From: Halopenitus persicus
GTDB taxonomy: Archaea > Halobacteriota > Halobacteria > Halobacteriales > Haloferacaceae
Length of the DNA: 42,313 bases
Direction: 5' to 3'
Assembly: GCF_900107205.1 (NCBI RefSeq)
Contig: NZ_FNPC01000015.1
Coordinates: forward strand, 1 to 42,313
Both the position numbers and the translations under genes were made by a program. The notes below the pieces were generated by a model. That model was not told the origin of the DNA and ran no database searches. It saw only the letters and a program-made list of their open reading frames with translations. Positions within the stretch are counted from its first letter, which is position 1. Each line of letters opens with the position of its first letter. This document shows, in pieces, positions 40,016 to 42,313 of the stretch.

Positions 40016-40219
40016 TCAGAAGTCGTGCTCGAGTTCCTCCGGATCGGAGTCGGCCTTCTGGATGATTATCTTGCCGTCGCGGACGCGAACGAACACCTCG
40101 TCGCCGATCTCCATACCCGCGACCGCGAGCTCGTCCTCGTGCAGGTTCACGTGAACGTTGTGGTACTCGCCATCCTTGTCTTTGGTCCCACTCGGGCTGA
40201 GCTTCTTCTTGCGAACCAT
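40016..40219 (-). CDS. Small AbrB-like protein, 67 aa
   Basis: MVRKKKLSPSGTKDKDGEYH is a basic start followed by an AbrB/SpoVT-like strand pattern: VHVNLHEDELAVAGMEIGDE, VFVRVRDGKIIIQKAD. Ends in an acidic tail (DSDPEELEHDF). AbrB-fold proteins bind DNA as dimers; here a conserved small haloarchaeal protein next to argF is likely. Minus-strand TATA-like sequence (ACTTATGTATC) lies about 30-40 nt upstream. Convergent with argF. Confidence 0.65.
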   Translation of the reverse strand: MVRKKKLSPSGTKDKDGEYHNVHVNLHEDELAVAGMEIGDEVFVRVRDGKIIIQKADSDPEELEHDF

Positions 40220-40571
40220 CGGCGGGTTTCTGCGTGGGAGTTCGCCGTACGAGATACATAAGTGTTGTTTCCCCCGCCGAACGTGGCGGTTTTCGGCCCG
40301 CCGCAGGCTCCGCGGATCGGGAACGGCCGCTCGTCGTCGGTCCGCGGAGCGCGTCCCCTCGCCGGTTCCATCCTGCGATCGATCCGCGCGCCAGCGTTCG
40401 AGGCCTCGATTTCCCCGCGGATCGGGCGTTTTTGCGCCGTCATCGCCGTCTCATTCCGCCCGAGACCCCTCGATCGCGGGCCACATCGACGCTTGATGCC
40501 ACTCTTACCCCCGTTTCCCCGATATATTTATAACAGATTATGTGCTGGATTGCCATGGAGGTCAACAAACC
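40220..40571. promoter_or_regulatory. Intergenic, promoter of MC1 gene
   Basis: 350 bases without a gene. The left end holds the minus-strand promoter of the AbrB-like protein. At the right, ATATATTTATAAC (about 40521-40533) is a strong TATA box, and GGAGGTC (40557-40563) is a Shine-Dalgarno-like site 8 nt before the ATG at 40572, so this message is leadered, unlike many neighbours. Confidence 0.6.
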
Positions 40572-40889
40572 ATGGTACGTGACGACGGTAAGCGAAACTT
40601 CGCGCTGCGGGAGGGTGACGGATCGGAATCGAGCGTGTTCTCCGGGAACACACCGCGGCAGGCGGCCCTCAAGGCCGCTCGGCGGATCGATCCCGCTTCC
40701 TCGGAATCGGACGCCGACCGGACGAAACTCCGGCTCCGCGAGAAGGGCACCGACAAGGTGCACGTGTATGAAGGGTGGGCCTGGGAGGAGGAACCGCCCG
40801 AAAACAGCCCCGACTGGCTCGAGGACCAGGACGCGATCACCGAAGCGAACGTCTCGAAGCAGGGCATCAAGCACCTCGACGAGGAGTAG
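40572..40889 (+). CDS. MC1-type chromosomal protein, 105 aa
   Basis: Non-histone chromosomal protein of the archaeal MC1 family, which bends and wraps DNA as a monomer. Conserved pattern: KRNFALREGDGSESSVFSGN, TPRQAALKAARR, TKLRLREKGTDKVHVYEGWA, then a C-terminal helix (ANVSKQGIKHLDEE). 105 residues against about 93 in methanogen MC1. I take the ATG at 40572 (MVRDDGKRNF), preceded by a Shine-Dalgarno, not the longer frame. Abundant in haloarchaea. Confidence 0.92.
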   Translation: MVRDDGKRNFALREGDGSESSVFSGNTPRQAALKAARRIDPASSESDADRTKLRLREKGTDKVHVYEGWAWEEEPPENSPDWLEDQDAITEANVSKQGIKHLDEE

Positions 40890-41556
40890 CACGTCGCGTT
40901 CAGTTCGCGTTTTTCGACGGCTTCTTCCGGTCGGCGAGCCGACGCTCCCGGTGCACGGCCCTCACCCGGTGGGACGGACCGTGTCCGCGGCGGATGACCA
41001 CCCGGCCTCCGGCCGTGACACATTCTCGACGACGGGTCGACTGACGACCCTCCGATCGTCTCCGGATCGATCACCGCTCGGAACTGCTCGGAACCGATCG
41101 CTGTTCACTGAGGGATCGCTCCGATGACGACGCTTCCCTCCGGGCTGCGGCGAACGCGGTTTCCTCCGAGCCGCGACGAACGCGATCGCCGTGGGATCAC
41201 CACCGACGTGTGTGAACGCGACCCTATGAAATCGCCTGACGGGGCGCGGATGGAACGACGGGGTTAAGTATTCACTACCCTTCGAGTGAATTGCAACGGT
41301 CGCCCCGTCGGGGGTGCCCGGCCGGCCGCTCCGCGGTCGGTCGAATCGTTCCGACGCCCTTATCAACGGGCGTCCATTCGGAACGTAATGCGAAGAACGA
41401 AGCGCGAACTCGGGCCGTTCAACTCGGCCCGGTTTCGCCGGACTCGGGGTTCGGGTCCGATGGGTTTATGGCCCGTCGACCCGAAACACCGGGTCCCCAA
41501 GGAATGAGGATGTCGCCTCTGCGGTCCGCCGTCAGCCGACATCTGATGTGAGCTCG

Positions 41557-41604
41557 ATGGTCCGGTGTCATCCGGCGCTGCCGGCGACACCGGGCTCGGA
41601 CCAT
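41557..41604 (+). other. Large stem in the rRNA leader
   Basis: ATGGTCC/GGACCAT (outer), GGTGTC/GACACC (middle) and CCGGC/GCCGG (inner, loop GCT) form a near-continuous hairpin. In haloarchaea such leader stems lie near the 16S processing site, where the bulge-helix-bulge splicing motif forms with the 3' trailer; the trailer is outside the window. Confidence 0.6.
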
Positions 41605-41658
41605 GCAATACAACGGTGATCGACAACGACCACACGGTCGTTCGACATCCCGCCACCC

Positions 41659-41684
41659 CCTCGTGCGGGGAATCACGCACGAGG
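41659..41684 (+). other. Hairpin adjoining the 16S 5' end
   Basis: CCTCGTGCG (41659-41667) pairs with CGCACGAGG (41676-41684), ending 5 nt before mature 16S rRNA. Probably part of the processing structure. Confidence 0.6.
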
Positions 41685-41689
41685 AACCC

Positions 41690-42313
<624 letters not shown>

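Larger units (their letters stand above)
40890..41689 (+). promoter_or_regulatory. Ribosomal RNA promoter and leader region
   Basis: About 800 bases with no gene before 16S rRNA. Three promoter-like elements: TTAAGTA (41264-41270), TTATCAAC inside GACGCCC...GGGCGTC (41353-41374), and GTTTATGG (41464-41471). The second matches the repeated promoter motif known upstream of haloarchaeal rRNA operons (CCGACGCCCTTA, followed by CATTCGGAACGTAATGCGAA). The leader then carries two hairpins, listed separately. The first 350 bases (40890-41240) show nothing recognisable. Confidence 0.7.

Overview
The window is haloarchaeal. It contains the start of a 16S rRNA gene with haloarchaeal signature sequence, a haloarchaeal-type tRNA-Val, an MC1 chromosomal protein, and a LysW-dependent arginine operon. 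It also has Bat-, HalX- and HalOD1-type signalling proteins, acidic proteins, and many leaderless genes with TATA boxes about 25 nt upstream. I do not assign a genus.

The window has two halves. Positions 1 to about 25,870 are visibly lower in GC and full of accessory genes: short Cys-rich (zinc-ribbon) proteins, an eight-blade PQQ-type beta-propeller lying between inverted insertion-sequence ends, a CoiA-like protein, a serine recombinase, a TFB-like protein without a zinc ribbon, broken genes, and a large sensory cluster. The half ends in a tyrosine recombinase, as expected for an integrated element or genomic island whose left end lies outside the window. From about 26,250 onward the sequence is GC-rich core chromosome: a membrane protein, an NAD(P)-binding protein, tRNA-Val, an M24-like protein, argG-argH, lysW-argX-argC-argB-argD-argE, argF, a small AbrB-like protein, MC1, and the rRNA promoter region with the first 624 nt of 16S rRNA.

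The most striking feature lies at 9.6-11.8 kb. Four consecutive minus-strand genes, two encoding clearly paralogous Cys-rich domains, are each followed by a 45-51 nt element that folds like a tRNA without its anticodon arm. Each element has an acceptor-type stem, a small D-arm-like hairpin, a T-arm with a 7-nt loop (TTCGRTT in three of the four), and a conserved YTCA end. Two copies are close to perfect and two are weaker. Because tRNase Z and RNase P recognise the acceptor/T-arm half of tRNA, these could cut a polycistronic mRNA into single-gene messages (tRNA punctuation), or act as tRNA mimics.

The sensory cluster (14.4-24.3 kb) has a minus-strand set: a HalOD1 protein, a HAMP-PAS histidine kinase, a HalX response regulator, a receiver-PAS kinase with an insert in its receiver, and a PAS-LOV-PAS kinase with every flavin-binding signature residue. 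It faces a 1276-residue Bat-like regulator whose receiver has lost its phospho-acceptor Asp, across a short promoter region containing two palindromes.

The arginine genes encode a whole pathway: LysW carrier, ArgX ligation, ArgB, ArgC and ArgD on carrier-bound intermediates, ArgE release of ornithine, then ArgF, ArgG and ArgH to arginine. A 26-codon open frame with 10 Arg codons and its own promoter-like element precedes argG.
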